A DNA stretch of 64,000 nucleotides from Roseivirga thermotolerans (GTDB lineage Bacteria > Bacteroidota > Bacteroidia > Cytophagales > Cyclobacteriaceae). Below are positions 1-8,889 of the stretch, piece after piece. How positions within the stretch are numbered: position 1 is the stretch's first letter; each line of letters opens with the position of its first letter. The stretch covers positions 310,001 to 374,000 of the forward strand of contig NZ_BNAG01000004.1 of assembly GCF_014653175.1 (NCBI RefSeq), given 5' to 3'. The translations under genes and the position numbers were made by a program. Below the pieces are notes generated by a model. The model saw only the letters and a list, made by a program, of their open reading frames with translations, searched no databases and was not told the DNA's origin.

Positions 1-253
1 GCAAAACAGCCTTGAAACTGAAAAAGCAAGTAAGAGAGCGCAACGCAAGAAAGAACAGTTAGATGCGATTTATTACCAATTGGTAACGCCTCCGGGTACA
101 TACATGCAGCCAATGTTGCAGTCACAGACCGGCTATCTTTCGAGCATGATTGGGCGGGCAGACCAACGTCCGGGGCAAGATGCTTATGAACGTTTTGAAG
201 AATTGAAAAGCCGCTTCGAAGCAATTAAGAAAGAATTTGAGTCGCTTAAGTAG
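1..253 (+). CDS. C-terminal fragment of a sortilin/VPS10-like beta-propeller protein
   Basis: Only the last 83 codons are present. The frame runs from base 2 to the TAG at 251-253. The residues are charged and helical at both ends, with a middle segment reading GYLSSMIGRADQRPGQDAY. This tail resembles the C-terminus of the large secreted BNR/VPS10-type propeller proteins ('glycosyl hydrolase' or WD40/YVTN-like) of Bacteroidota; that is recognition of a pattern, not a domain hit. The stop codon shares its G with the GTG start of the next gene, so the two are probably co-transcribed. The catalytic or binding part lies outside the window. Confidence 0.5.
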   Translation, partial: QNSLETEKASKRAQRKKEQLDAIYYQLVTPPGTYMQPMLQSQTGYLSSMIGRADQRPGQDAYERFEELKSRFEAIKKEFESLK

Positions 254-1656
254 TGGCCGATAAGTCAATCAATAGGCTCCGTTTTAGCTTTCCACACCCA
301 GTGGTAATGCTCTTCGGGATTTTAGTGCTCACAGCTTTGATGAGCTATCTAATACCCGCAGGAGTTTTTGATAGAGAAATAATTGATGGCAGGAGCCGGG
401 TAATTCCCGGCTCTTATCATACCATAGACCCTACACCATTATCATTCCTCGATACTTTTCTGGCAATTCCCGGAGGTTTTGCCTCTGCTATTCCCATCAT
501 ATTTGTGGTGCTTTCTTCGGGCATTATGTTCGGCATGTTAGAGAAGTCTGGCATGATCGAAAACGCGGTTGGTAGTTTTGTTAAAAGGCTGGGAGTGGAG
601 AGAAGGTTGCTGGTTGTGGTGCTTCTAACTTACTTATATGGCTGTTTAGGAATCTTTATTGGGTATGAAAGCAATATTGCCCTTATTCCGCTTGCGGCCA
701 TTACTTCTCTTGCACTTGGTGGAGATCTTATACTGGCCGCTGGTATATCTGTTGGAGCGGTTACGGTGGGTTTTGGGTTGTCTCCGGTAAATCCTTATAC
801 CGTAGGAACAGGGCATACACTGGCACAAATGCCTATGTTTTCCGGATGGTTATTGCGACTTATTCTCTGTTTGGTGGCTTTAACGGTGTTAGCCTATTTT
901 AACCTGCGGTACTTTAAAGAGATAATTAAGGAACCTGAGAAATCGCTCTCTCTTGGTATAGACACCAGCGGTTTAAAGCTTTCAAAACCTTTGCATACCT
1001 ATGCCATGAGCACCAACAACTGGCTGGTGCTTTGGGCTTTTGTTTTAGGCATGATAGTTATGCTCTATGGGGTTTTTAAGTGGCACTGGTACATCAATGA
1101 AATTTCTGCCATGTTCATAATCATTTCTATTGTGGCAGGATTGCTATCGCGAATTAGCGGTAAAACTATTGGTGAGACCACCTTGCGATCGGTAGCGGTT
1201 GTGGCACCCGGGGCGTTTATGGTAGGCTTAGCCACCAGCATTAAGGTGGCCATGGAAATGGCCAATATTTCAGACACCATAGCCTTTAATCTTTCAGAAG
1301 GTCTTAAAGAATTGCCGCTTTATGCCAGTGCTCTGGCTATGTCAGGTTCGCAATGTGTCATTAATTTTTTCATACCTTCCGGCAGTGGGTAGGCCTTGGC
1401 TACTTTGCCCATAATGTTGCCTTTAGGAGATGTTTTGGGGCTTACCCGACAGTCCACAATTCTTGCCTTTCAGATTGGGTATGGTGTAACCAACCTGATC
1501 AATCCCACTCTCGGGGGGCTTATTGCTATGCTGGCTATGTGCAGAATTCCTTTCGACAAATGGATACGTTTTATCGCTCCGGTTGTAGGGCTGGTACTGC
1601 TTATGGCCTGGATTGGACTGAGCGTGTCGGTGGCCATTCATTGGGGGCCTGCCTAA
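253..1656 (+). pseudogene. YfcC/DcuC-like basic amino acid or dicarboxylate transporter, split by an in-frame TAG
   Basis: A polytopic inner-membrane protein of the YfcC/C4-dicarboxylate anaerobic carrier family (PF03606), about 466 residues if read through. The GTG start at 253 overlaps the upstream stop. The N-terminal 379 codons end FFIPSGSG, then TAG at 1390-1392, then the same frame continues ALATLPIMLPLGDVLGLTRQ to the TAA at 1654-1656. Family members carry glutamine at this place (GSGQA), so one C-to-T change (CAG to TAG) explains the break. Both halves keep typical hydrophobic segments and conserved family sequence, so the lesion is recent, suppressed, or a sequencing error. The gene lies upstream of argE and an M23 peptidase, which fits uptake of amino acids or acylated amino acids. 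The exact substrate is unknown. Confidence 0.8.
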
Positions 1657-1678
1657 AATTACCTTCGCTTTGCGACCG

Positions 1679-1708
1679 TTTGCAAAACCAAGGATTGTAC
1701 TAATTTAG
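1679..1708 (+). promoter_or_regulatory. Possible Bacteroidota-type promoter for argE
   Basis: TTTG at 1679-1682 is followed after 18 bp by TAATTTAG at 1701-1708, one mismatch from the Bacteroidota -7 consensus TAnnTTTG. Transcription would start near 1715, about 50 nt before the chosen argE start. If real, argE and the peptidase gene can be expressed independently of the broken transporter. The match is short and could be chance. Confidence 0.3.
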
Positions 1709-1767
1709 GCCACCGATTGACCAGCCAATGGCTGGCCGCATCGACAAACCTTGACTTACCGAACCTT

Positions 1768-2928
1768 ATGCGTATGACCGTTGAAGAAATATTGTCTAAA
1801 CTGGTGTCTTTTCCCGTCTTAGGAGGAGAAAGTAACCTTTCTATCATTCATTGGATACAGGAATACATAGAAAGCCATGGGGTGAAAACCACGTTGGTGC
1901 CGAATCCTGAAGGCACAAAAGCTTCATTACATTGTAGGATTGGGCCCGCAGTAGACGGTGGGGTCATCCTATCCGGTCATACCGATGTGGTTCCTGTAGA
2001 AGGTCAGGACTGGACCACAGATCCTTTTACTCTTACCGACAAAGGAGATGGCCTGCTCTATGGAAGAGGCTCATGCGATATGAAAGGGTTTGTAGCCTGT
2101 TGTTTGGCAGCCTTGCCCGATATGACCCGGGCCAACCTTACTAAACCAATTTACTTTGCCTTTTCATACGATGAGGAGATTGGCTGCCTTGCCGCTCCCG
2201 AATTGGCCCGAGCCATTAAAAGTCACTACACAGAGACTCCTCGTTTTGCCATTATTGGTGAACCAACCATGATGGTGCCAACTGTTGGACAAAAAGGGAT
2301 TTGTATTTTTCAGACTAAAGTAACCGGTAGCCAAGGACATAGTAGCCGAATAAAACAAGAAGTAAGTGCTATACACGAGGCCATGCGTCTGATTCTCTGG
2401 TTAGAGTCTAAAATGGATGGATTAATTGCTTCGGGTTCGGTCGATCATCGATTTACACCCAATCATACGTCTATACACATAGGTAATATTTCCGGTGGGT
2501 TGGCGCCAAACATCATTGCCCAGGAGTGTGTATTCAACTGGGATGTAAGAACTATTCCTTCGGAAACTCCACAGCAAATATTAAAAGAATTTGAGGAGTA
2601 TTGTCGCCAGAGAGAGGCTGAGCTGAAGCAGCGTTTTGCGGGGTTCAGGATTTCTACCACCAACAAACACCCTGCGGTTCCGGGGCTAGATACCCGTTCA
2701 AACCAGGCTATTGTAGCTTTGGTAAAAGAACTGGCGGCCAACGAGACCACCGATGCAGTTTCTTATGCGGCCGAGGCAGGGCAGTTTGCCGAAGTTGGTT
2801 TTGAAGCAATGATTTGTGGCCCGGGAGATATTGCACAGGCCCATAGGGCCGATGAATTTATAGCCAAAGAGCAGCTTGCACTGGGGGGGGAGTTTATGAA
2901 TCGGTTAATTAAAAAATTTTCTGAATGA
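1768..2928 (+). CDS. argE: Acetylornithine deacetylase (M20 family)
   Basis: A cytoplasmic zinc-dependent amidohydrolase that frees ornithine from N-acetyl- (or, in some Bacteroidota, N-succinyl-) ornithine in arginine synthesis. M20 landmarks are all visible: SGHTDVVPVEGQDW (metal His/Asp), YGRGSCDMKGF, SYDEEIG (catalytic Glu and metal Glu), GEPT, the dimerisation-domain GHSS, and a C-terminal metal His in AQAHRADEF. At about 386 residues it has the usual ArgE length. I start at ATG 1768 (MRMTVEEIL); ATG 1774 is equally possible, and the longer frame from TTG 1717 adds residues not typical of the family. It overlaps the M23 peptidase gene by 4 bp (ATGA). A run of eight G at 2883-2890 encodes Gly-Gly near the C-terminus. 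A related M20 acyl-amino-acid deacylase cannot be excluded. Confidence 0.85.
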   Translation: MRMTVEEILSKLVSFPVLGGESNLSIIHWIQEYIESHGVKTTLVPNPEGTKASLHCRIGPAVDGGVILSGHTDVVPVEGQDWTTDPFTLTDKGDGLLYGRGSCDMKGFVACCLAALPDMTRANLTKPIYFAFSYDEEIGCLAAPELARAIKSHYTETPRFAIIGEPTMMVPTVGQKGICIFQTKVTGSQGHSSRIKQEVSAIHEAMRLILWLESKMDGLIASGSVDHRFTPNHTSIHIGNISGGLAPNIIAQECVFNWDVRTIPSETPQQILKEFEEYCRQREAELKQRFAGFRISTTNKHPAVPGLDTRSNQAIVALVKELAANETTDAVSYAAEAGQFAEVGFEAMICGPGDIAQAHRADEFIAKEQLALGGEFMNRLIKKFSE

Positions 2929-3599
2929 ACCTGTCAAAGTTACTTGCTGAAGCCGGTATTTCGGCCGTACAACCCATTCGGTTTGGCTCCGGTGAATTTT
3001 GTCAACTGGACTTAAGTAAAAATAACCCTTCATTGGAGCGTATAGACCTGAACGATGAAGAGCAATTTACAGCACAGGTTTTCGGCCAGTTGAAGGCCAA
3101 TGGAGCCAGAGTGGGTATTGGTGGATATTTGGAAGAACGGGGCTTGTATTCGCGCAGCGAGCTTTTTACTGAAGATGAACCCCGCACCATTCACCTGGGT
3201 ATCGATTTATGGGCACAGGCCGGCACAGCTGTTTATGCACCTTTTAAGGGTGTTGTCCATTCGTTTGACAACCGCAGGTTTCATGGCGATTACGGTCCGG
3301 TAATTATTCTTGAACACGAGGAGGCCGGCCTTACTTTCTATACTTTGTACGGGCATTTGAGTACCATGTCTTTACACGGATTGTATGAGGGTAAGCCCAT
3401 TAGGAAAGGGGAGCAGTTTGCTAGTCTGGGAGCTTACCACGAGAATTTTCATTGGCCCCCTCATCTTCATTTTCAATTGATAATGAATATGGAGGGCTTT
3501 CATGGCGATTATCCCGGTGTTTGCAAGGCTTCGGAAAAGGGCAGGTACTTACAAAATTGTCCCAATCCTGAATTCATCGTCATGGCGGGGATACACTAG
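2925..3599 (+). CDS. M23 family metallopeptidase (LytM-like)
   Basis: A 224-residue protein with a C-terminal M23/LytM zinc peptidase domain (about residues 85-190). Metal ligands are recognisable as H90 and D94 (HLGID) and the HLH at 180-182; GHL at 143-145 is the usual domain motif. Family members cut peptide cross-links in peptidoglycan. No signal peptide or membrane segment is visible at the N-terminus, which is odd for a wall hydrolase and suggests a cytoplasmic or non-classical role. Its ATG overlaps the argE stop. The gene converges on the receiver gene, and the two stop codons overlap in CTAG at 3596-3599, leaving no room for a terminator. Confidence 0.8.
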   Translation: MNLSKLLAEAGISAVQPIRFGSGEFCQLDLSKNNPSLERIDLNDEEQFTAQVFGQLKANGARVGIGGYLEERGLYSRSELFTEDEPRTIHLGIDLWAQAGTAVYAPFKGVVHSFDNRRFHGDYGPVIILEHEEAGLTFYTLYGHLSTMSLHGLYEGKPIRKGEQFASLGAYHENFHWPPHLHFQLIMNMEGFHGDYPGVCKASEKGRYLQNCPNPEFIVMAGIH

Positions 3600-3973
3600 G
3601 TAAAGAGTTCTCCCACGTGTTTCTTTAAAAAGTCCACGGAAAGAGGTTTAATTTCGAAACCGTTTACCTCAGGGTATTTTGCAGCCTTTTGTTCATCTTC
3701 GGGGTTTATGGAAGAGGTGAGAATAAATATACGTGTACCATCGTGCCCCTCAATGTTCTGGTAGGCATCCAGAAAGTCCCATCCGCTCATGGTAGGCATG
3801 TTAATGTCTAGAAAAATGATATACTGGCCTGGGGCTTCTTTAAGGTAGTCCAGGGCCTGTTTACCATTGAGAAAAGTCTTGATGGTTAAAGGTACAGAAG
3901 TGAATTTTTTAAGAATAATTTCATGCAAAACATTGGTTGGCTGGTCATCATCCACTAATAAAATCTTCCTCAT
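3596..3973 (-). CDS. Stand-alone response regulator receiver (CheY-like)
   Basis: A single receiver domain of 125 residues with no output domain. The acidic pocket is VDDD at residues 7-10, the phospho-acceptor is D56 in FLDINMP, the switch Thr/Ser lies in ILTSS, and the conserved Lys is in the EIKPL motif. Its ATG overlaps the stop of the preceding sensor gene by 4 bp (ATGA), so translation is coupled and the two are almost certainly a functional pair. With no DNA-binding or enzymatic output, it most likely passes phosphate on or acts by protein-protein contact. Confidence 0.93.
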   Translation of the reverse strand: MRKILLVDDDQPTNVLHEIILKKFTSVPLTIKTFLNGKQALDYLKEAPGQYIIFLDINMPTMSGWDFLDAYQNIEGHDGTRIFILTSSINPEDEQKAAKYPEVNGFEIKPLSVDFLKKHVGELFT

Positions 3974-6900
3974 TTTAGCTCAGTAGTTTTGTTCGAAATT
4001 TCACCAATAATTTGATCCAATTCTTTGGCCGAGTCTAATATTACCTTTTTTATTTCATCAAAACTAAGCGATTCAACCTCATTCTCATTGAGTAAAGCCA
4101 CATAACCCATAAGACGGGCCAATGGAGCCCGTACAACGTGCGACTGTATCCAGGCAATTTCACGTAGGCTTTTATTTTGCTCTTCAATTTTTTTCATGCG
4201 CAGTTTGGACTCCGTGATGTCCATTACGGAGCCTACCACTCGTATGGGTTTGCCAGTTTTATCGCGCAAAATTGCACAGCGATCTATAACGTAAGACACT
4301 TGGTTGTTCTTATCCAAAATACGGTATTCTTGCTGCCAAACCTCATCGGTGCCTTTCATGGCTTGTTCAAAGCTTTTCCATGAGCTTTCCTTATCGTCAG
4401 GGTGTATGCGCTCAAACCATGAGTTTTGCTTACTAAAGTCTTCAGACTCTTCAAGGTAGAAATTAGACTCTCCACCTCGAGTAATGGCTCCACTGTTGGG
4501 GTCGTAATCCCATATAATCTGGTTACTGGCGTGTATGGCCAACTGAAAGCGCCTGTTACTTACAGCCAGTTGCTGCTCAAAGTCTTTTCTCTCGGTAATG
4601 TCTTGAATAGTGCCCTCCATGTATCGCGTTAGGCCACTAGAGTTTTTAACCACATGTACTTTTTGGTATACCCATCGTAATTGATTGTCGGCCGTAATGA
4701 TCCGGTGTTCCAACTGAATGTTGTCTTCAGCCTTTATTACGTTTTTCAACCACTCATTCATTAGCTCCAACTCATCGGGGTGAAAGGTAACGTGCAGGTT
4801 GTCTACGGTTGGGGTAAAGCTTTCTTTGGAGTACCCGTAAATGCCATATGTTTCTTCAGACCACTCGAAGTGACTGGTGTTAATGTCTTTTCGCCAATAG
4901 CCAATGAGCGCGAGTTCCTGGGTATTTTTGAGTCTCTGGTTGGTGCGTTTTAAATGGCTTTGTACCTGTTTTTGTTCTGTAATATCTTTTCCCACAAAGA
5001 GCAATAGATCATCGGCTACACTATACCCCATATTGAGCAATACCCATACAAGGTCGCCAGTTTTGGTGGTCAGCCTTATTTCATAGCCAATCGGATTGGC
5101 CTGATCTTTATAGGGCTCAAGTAAAATCTGATCGATTATTTGAGAGTCATCGCTATAAATAAAGTCTCGAATGCTCATGGTACTTACGGACTCCCTGCTG
5201 TACCCTAAAACCTGCAGAAAAGTATTGTTGGTTTCTTTTAGCAAACCATCCCGATTAGTAGAAAAGTGTAGGTCGGGCGATATGAGCTGAAACTGGCGGT
5301 TTCGCTCTTCGAGCAATCGCTGCTTGAGCAATGGGGCAATGGCCTGGCCCATAGCGGCTATGGTTTCCTTAAGGTTTATGAAGTCGCCTTTGTCATGGCT
5401 GGATAAGAACACCAGTACCCCTAAGAATTCTTTGTTGTTGATTATTGGAACACCAAGGGCACCCTTAAGCTTAAAGTCGTTTACTAAATCGGCCCTGACA
5501 AACTCTGTTTCAGGTTGGTCGATGCTGTGCCACATAATGGCCTCTTGTTTTTCCCAGACTTTACCCGGTAGTCCTTTGCCTTTAGCAAAGCTGGAAACAT
5601 TACTCTTTTCGCTGTAGGCCAGTAGCCCCATCGATTCTTTGAGGAAGAACTCAACCCGATTGAGTTTGGGCTCATCGTGCGACTTGAGCCATATTTCACA
5701 AATATCGAATCGTGTTTCTTCCACTATGGTGCGCAAGGCAGATTTAAGACTGTCTCTGAGTGGTTCTGCTTGTGAAAAAGTAGCAATAAGCGTATGCAGA
5801 ACATCTTTTATGCGCTGCTTAAGTATGGATTCACTAATATCTCGCACAGTTCCTACCAACCGAATGGCATGTCCGTTTTTATCGCGTATAATGTGGCCGG
5901 AGTCTATAATGGTATAATAGTTTCCATTTTTTCCCCTAAACCGGTATTGCAAAATGCAGCGATCTTTGGTCTGATCTTCCAGAACAGCCTTAAGGCTATC
6001 GTACACATAGCCCACATCTTCCGGATGAATATTGGGAAACCAGAATCCTTCTTTATTCCAGTCGGCCTCTTCATAGCCAAACAGGGCTTTTAGGCTTTGC
6101 CCGGTACGCTCCACGTGGTTGGAAGCCAGATCCCAGTCGTAAATGTGATCTCTGGAGGTCATGCTGGCCAGGCGGTATCGCTCATTGGCTATTTCCAACT
6201 CATGTTCTGTACTTACTTGCCCGGTCACGTCTTTGGCATTGATCACAATTCCCTTTACTGCGGGGTTGTCGATCATATTGGTGAGTTGCATTTCAATGAG
6301 GATGGTATGACCATAGGCCGTGGGCACTTGAAAAGGTCTGAGCTGGGCAGAACCTTCATTGAGAGTTTCTTCTATTTTGGATCGAACATAGTCTACCTCA
6401 GACTTATCAATTAAATCATAGATGTAGCTTCCCACCAATTGTTTGGCCGGTTTGCCCAGTTTTTTCTCGCAGGTAGGGCTCACATAAGTGTAGCAACCAT
6501 CGCGATTCATAATGGCCGTCAGGTCGTTGCTTTTTTCAACAATCGATTTGAATTTCTTTTCACTTAAGGCCAGTTCTTCTTTTATCTGCAGATTACAAAC
6601 GGCCTGGGAGACACTACTTACTACAGTTTCAAAGAATTTTATCTCTTCACTGGTCCATTGCCTGTCTTTTTTGTAGTCATCAAAACAGATGTAGCCACCG
6701 GTAGAGTCTTCTTTTTGTACCGGAGCCAGATATAGCGATTTGGTGGTTTCAGGATTTGTGTACAGGTGTTCTTTAAAGACCTCCAGTGCCTCATCGAAGG
6801 CTTTGATAACAATTTTTTCGCGAGTCTTTTCTAGTAAGGCTACGGGGATAGTGGGAGCTTTCTCTGGGTTTTCTACCACAAACTCATGGTCTTTCCAGAT

Positions 6901-7482
6901 GGCATATACCTGGCCATGCTTGCTGTTGCTGCTTATTTTAAAATAGCAAATGGAATCTATCTCTGCTACCGAAGCCACTAGCTCAAATGTACCTGAAAGG
7001 GCCTCATCAATGGTTTCGCAACTCAACAAGTAGGAGTTAACTTCTGAAATAGTGGTAAGAAAAAGCTGTTGCTGCAAGAGCTTATTGTCTTTTTCCCGGT
7101 CATCGGTTAGATCAATCACACTCACTAGCTCGCCCGGGCGACCGTCATAGTCTATGGTGTTTCCTTTAATGTGTACGTAGAGTATCCGCCCGTCTTTGGC
7201 CTTGTGTCTGTACACTCGCTGTGGGGCTTTTTCGGCTTTGCTTTTGAGTCGATCTATGGCTTTGAGCAGTAACTGAACATCTTCTTTAGGTCTGATGTCC
7301 TTCAGTGTCATACTCAAAAACTCTTCCCGGCTGTAGCCATAGAGTCGAATGGCCGAGTCGTTCACATAGAGAAAACGCAGACTTTCAAGGTCATATACCC
7401 ACATAGGGAAGGGGCTTAGGTCTATGACCTGCTTAAACGATTTAATATCGTTTACTACTTCCATATTTGGGATTTGGTTCAT
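3970..7482 (-). CDS. Multi-PAS/GAF sensor protein with a terminal HisKA-like helix pair and no ATPase domain
   Basis: A 1170-residue protein with no membrane segment that I can see. Approximate domain order: PAS (14-130), GAF (140-300), PAS (305-425), PAS (435-555), GAF (560-730), PAS (735-855), PAS (860-980), PAS (985-1105), then a short HisKA-like dimerisation helix pair (1108-1170). The likely phospho-accepting histidine is H1115 in IQSHVVRAPLARL. The protein stops about 55 residues later, so the HATPase_c domain with its N, G1 and G2 boxes is absent. Similar truncated sensors occur in other Bacteroidota. It may act as a cytoplasmic multi-input scaffold or as a phosphotransfer protein fed by another kinase. 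It overlaps the receiver gene by 4 bp. Confidence 0.88.
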   Translation of the reverse strand: MNQIPNMEVVNDIKSFKQVIDLSPFPMWVYDLESLRFLYVNDSAIRLYGYSREEFLSMTLKDIRPKEDVQLLLKAIDRLKSKAEKAPQRVYRHKAKDGRILYVHIKGNTIDYDGRPGELVSVIDLTDDREKDNKLLQQQLFLTTISEVNSYLLSCETIDEALSGTFELVASVAEIDSICYFKISSNSKHGQVYAIWKDHEFVVENPEKAPTIPVALLEKTREKIVIKAFDEALEVFKEHLYTNPETTKSLYLAPVQKEDSTGGYICFDDYKKDRQWTSEEIKFFETVVSSVSQAVCNLQIKEELALSEKKFKSIVEKSNDLTAIMNRDGCYTYVSPTCEKKLGKPAKQLVGSYIYDLIDKSEVDYVRSKIEETLNEGSAQLRPFQVPTAYGHTILIEMQLTNMIDNPAVKGIVINAKDVTGQVSTEHELEIANERYRLASMTSRDHIYDWDLASNHVERTGQSLKALFGYEEADWNKEGFWFPNIHPEDVGYVYDSLKAVLEDQTKDRCILQYRFRGKNGNYYTIIDSGHIIRDKNGHAIRLVGTVRDISESILKQRIKDVLHTLIATFSQAEPLRDSLKSALRTIVEETRFDICEIWLKSHDEPKLNRVEFFLKESMGLLAYSEKSNVSSFAKGKGLPGKVWEKQEAIMWHSIDQPETEFVRADLVNDFKLKGALGVPIINNKEFLGVLVFLSSHDKGDFINLKETIAAMGQAIAPLLKQRLLEERNRQFQLISPDLHFSTNRDGLLKETNNTFLQVLGYSRESVSTMSIRDFIYSDDSQIIDQILLEPYKDQANPIGYEIRLTTKTGDLVWVLLNMGYSVADDLLLFVGKDITEQKQVQSHLKRTNQRLKNTQELALIGYWRKDINTSHFEWSEETYGIYGYSKESFTPTVDNLHVTFHPDELELMNEWLKNVIKAEDNIQLEHRIITADNQLRWVYQKVHVVKNSSGLTRYMEGTIQDITERKDFEQQLAVSNRRFQLAIHASNQIIWDYDPNSGAITRGGESNFYLEESEDFSKQNSWFERIHPDDKESSWKSFEQAMKGTDEVWQQEYRILDKNNQVSYVIDRCAILRDKTGKPIRVVGSVMDITESKLRMKKIEEQNKSLREIAWIQSHVVRAPLARLMGYVALLNENEVESLSFDEIKKVILDSAKELDQIIGEISNKTTELK

Positions 7483-8043
7483 GGGTATAATTATCCAACT
7501 TAATAGATGTACAATAAGTTACTCAATAATTCAACTACGTGCAATGGAGGTGAAGAATGTATAACCAGCTATAAACTTATTCTGACGATTGTTAATGAGA
7601 ATCGGAGGTGACCCGATGTAAAACCAGCATGGTTGAGGCAGGCACTGGTATAGCAATCAATCATTCATTGTACTAAAGCTAGTTAAAAATTGTGGTTTGT
7701 TAATACAATACCATTGCATTCTCTCGAAAGATAAGGGTTCTTTGAAAGGGCTGGCTCCATTTCTTAGACTTTGATATTCAATCGTTTTCAGGGTTTTTGA
7801 AAAAAATCTGAACTATGCCGCCCTCTTTGTGTTTTATTAGTGTTATGAGCTACGCAGAGAATAGAATACATCCAAAAGATAGTATCGAGTCTCATCCTAC
7901 AGGCCTGTTTCTGGCCAAATGCTCCTTTAGAAGTTAAGATGCTTTGAAATACTTTCTCTGATCCCGGCATTTTCATGTTCGGGCTGAAAGCTATTGTCAA
8001 TTCATTTGTCAAACCATCATTCATTTTTAATCACAAATAAATT
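7483..8043. other. Divergent intergenic region between the sensor gene and proC
   Basis: 561 bp between two divergently transcribed genes, AT-rich, with no credible ORF or RNA gene. It should hold the promoters of both transcription units, but I find no full TTTG-N19-TAnnTTTG match. A short imperfect direct repeat lies at 7546-7628 (separate entry). A 78-codon minus-strand frame at 7788-8024 has no recognisable features and is probably not a gene. Confidence 0.6.
7546..7628 (+). repeat. Pair of imperfect 25-bp direct repeats
   Basis: GGAGGTGAAGAATGTATAAC at 7546 continues into CAGCT; the related copy at 7604-7628 shares GGAGGTGA, ATGTA and AACCAGC. The start-to-start spacing is 58 bp. Both copies sit just upstream of the sensor gene, so they could be regulator-binding sites, but nothing else supports that. 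Confidence 0.4.
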
Positions 8044-8886
8044 ATGAAAGTACTAGTTATTGGGGCAGGTAATATGGGCCTCACTTACGCCTCGGCTATT
8101 GGAAAGTCGGGCTACCTGAAAAAAGAAGATCTAATGGTCTACGATAAGTCTATTGAATTGAGGGAAACCTTAAAGAAGGCCAATGAAAACTTTGAGGTAT
8201 ATGACACCCTGGAAGAATGTTTGCCTGTGAGTGATATCATTTTTTTGGCTGTCAAGCCTTATCACAACGATGAGCTTATGGCCGAAATGAAGGAAATGAT
8301 GAACGATCAGCAGTTGGTCATTTCGATAATGGCCGGAGTAACCATAGAAACCATTCAGAAAGGTTTGGGCATTAATAAGGTAGTTAGAGCCATGCCTAAC
8401 CTTCCGGCTCAGGTAGGAAAGGGCATGACCTCATACCTGGCGGCTCCCGAAATTTCACGCATTGAACTCTGGATGGTCGAAGACTTACTCAACTCCACAG
8501 GAAAATCGGTTAGGGTCGATTCACAGATGTTTATTGATGCATCCACGGGTATTTCCGGTAGCGGTCCTGCCTATGTATTCTATTTTATGGAATCCATGAT
8601 GGAAGCAGCCAAGAGCATGGGCTTTTCTGATAACGATGCAAAAGTGTTGGTAAGCACCACCTTTGAAGGAGCCATTGAGCTCTTTAACAAAAACAAACTA
8701 TCGCCCAACGGTTGGATGAAACGAGTGGCCTCTAAGGGAGGAACTACCCAGGCTGCTCTGGCTTCTTTAGAAGATAACAATGTAAAAGAGCTGATTCATG
8801 ATGCGGCTTACGCTGCTTTTAACCGGGCCGTAGAGCTGGGACAAACTAAAGAAGAGAAAGAACAACTTGAAGAAGTAGAAAAATAG
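8044..8886 (+). CDS. proC: Pyrroline-5-carboxylate reductase
   Basis: The last enzyme of proline synthesis, reducing pyrroline-5-carboxylate with NAD(P)H in the cytoplasm. The 280-residue protein opens with the Rossmann fingerprint GAGNMG at residues 7-12. It carries the family segments RAMPNLPAQVGKGMT, SGSGPAYVFYFMESM and GGTTQAALASLE, the last matching the C-terminal P5CR signature. Length and start are typical. It is the first gene of a proC-proB-proA operon, with only three bases before proB. Confidence 0.96.
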   Translation: MKVLVIGAGNMGLTYASAIGKSGYLKKEDLMVYDKSIELRETLKKANENFEVYDTLEECLPVSDIIFLAVKPYHNDELMAEMKEMMNDQQLVISIMAGVTIETIQKGLGINKVVRAMPNLPAQVGKGMTSYLAAPEISRIELWMVEDLLNSTGKSVRVDSQMFIDASTGISGSGPAYVFYFMESMMEAAKSMGFSDNDAKVLVSTTFEGAIELFNKNKLSPNGWMKRVASKGGTTQAALASLEDNNVKELIHDAAYAAFNRAVELGQTKEEKEQLEEVEK

Positions 8887-8889
8887 GTT

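Noticed and set aside
7788-8024. 78-codon minus-strand ORF before proC
   Set aside because: No recognisable motif or homologous pattern, and it lies in AT-rich regulatory DNA.
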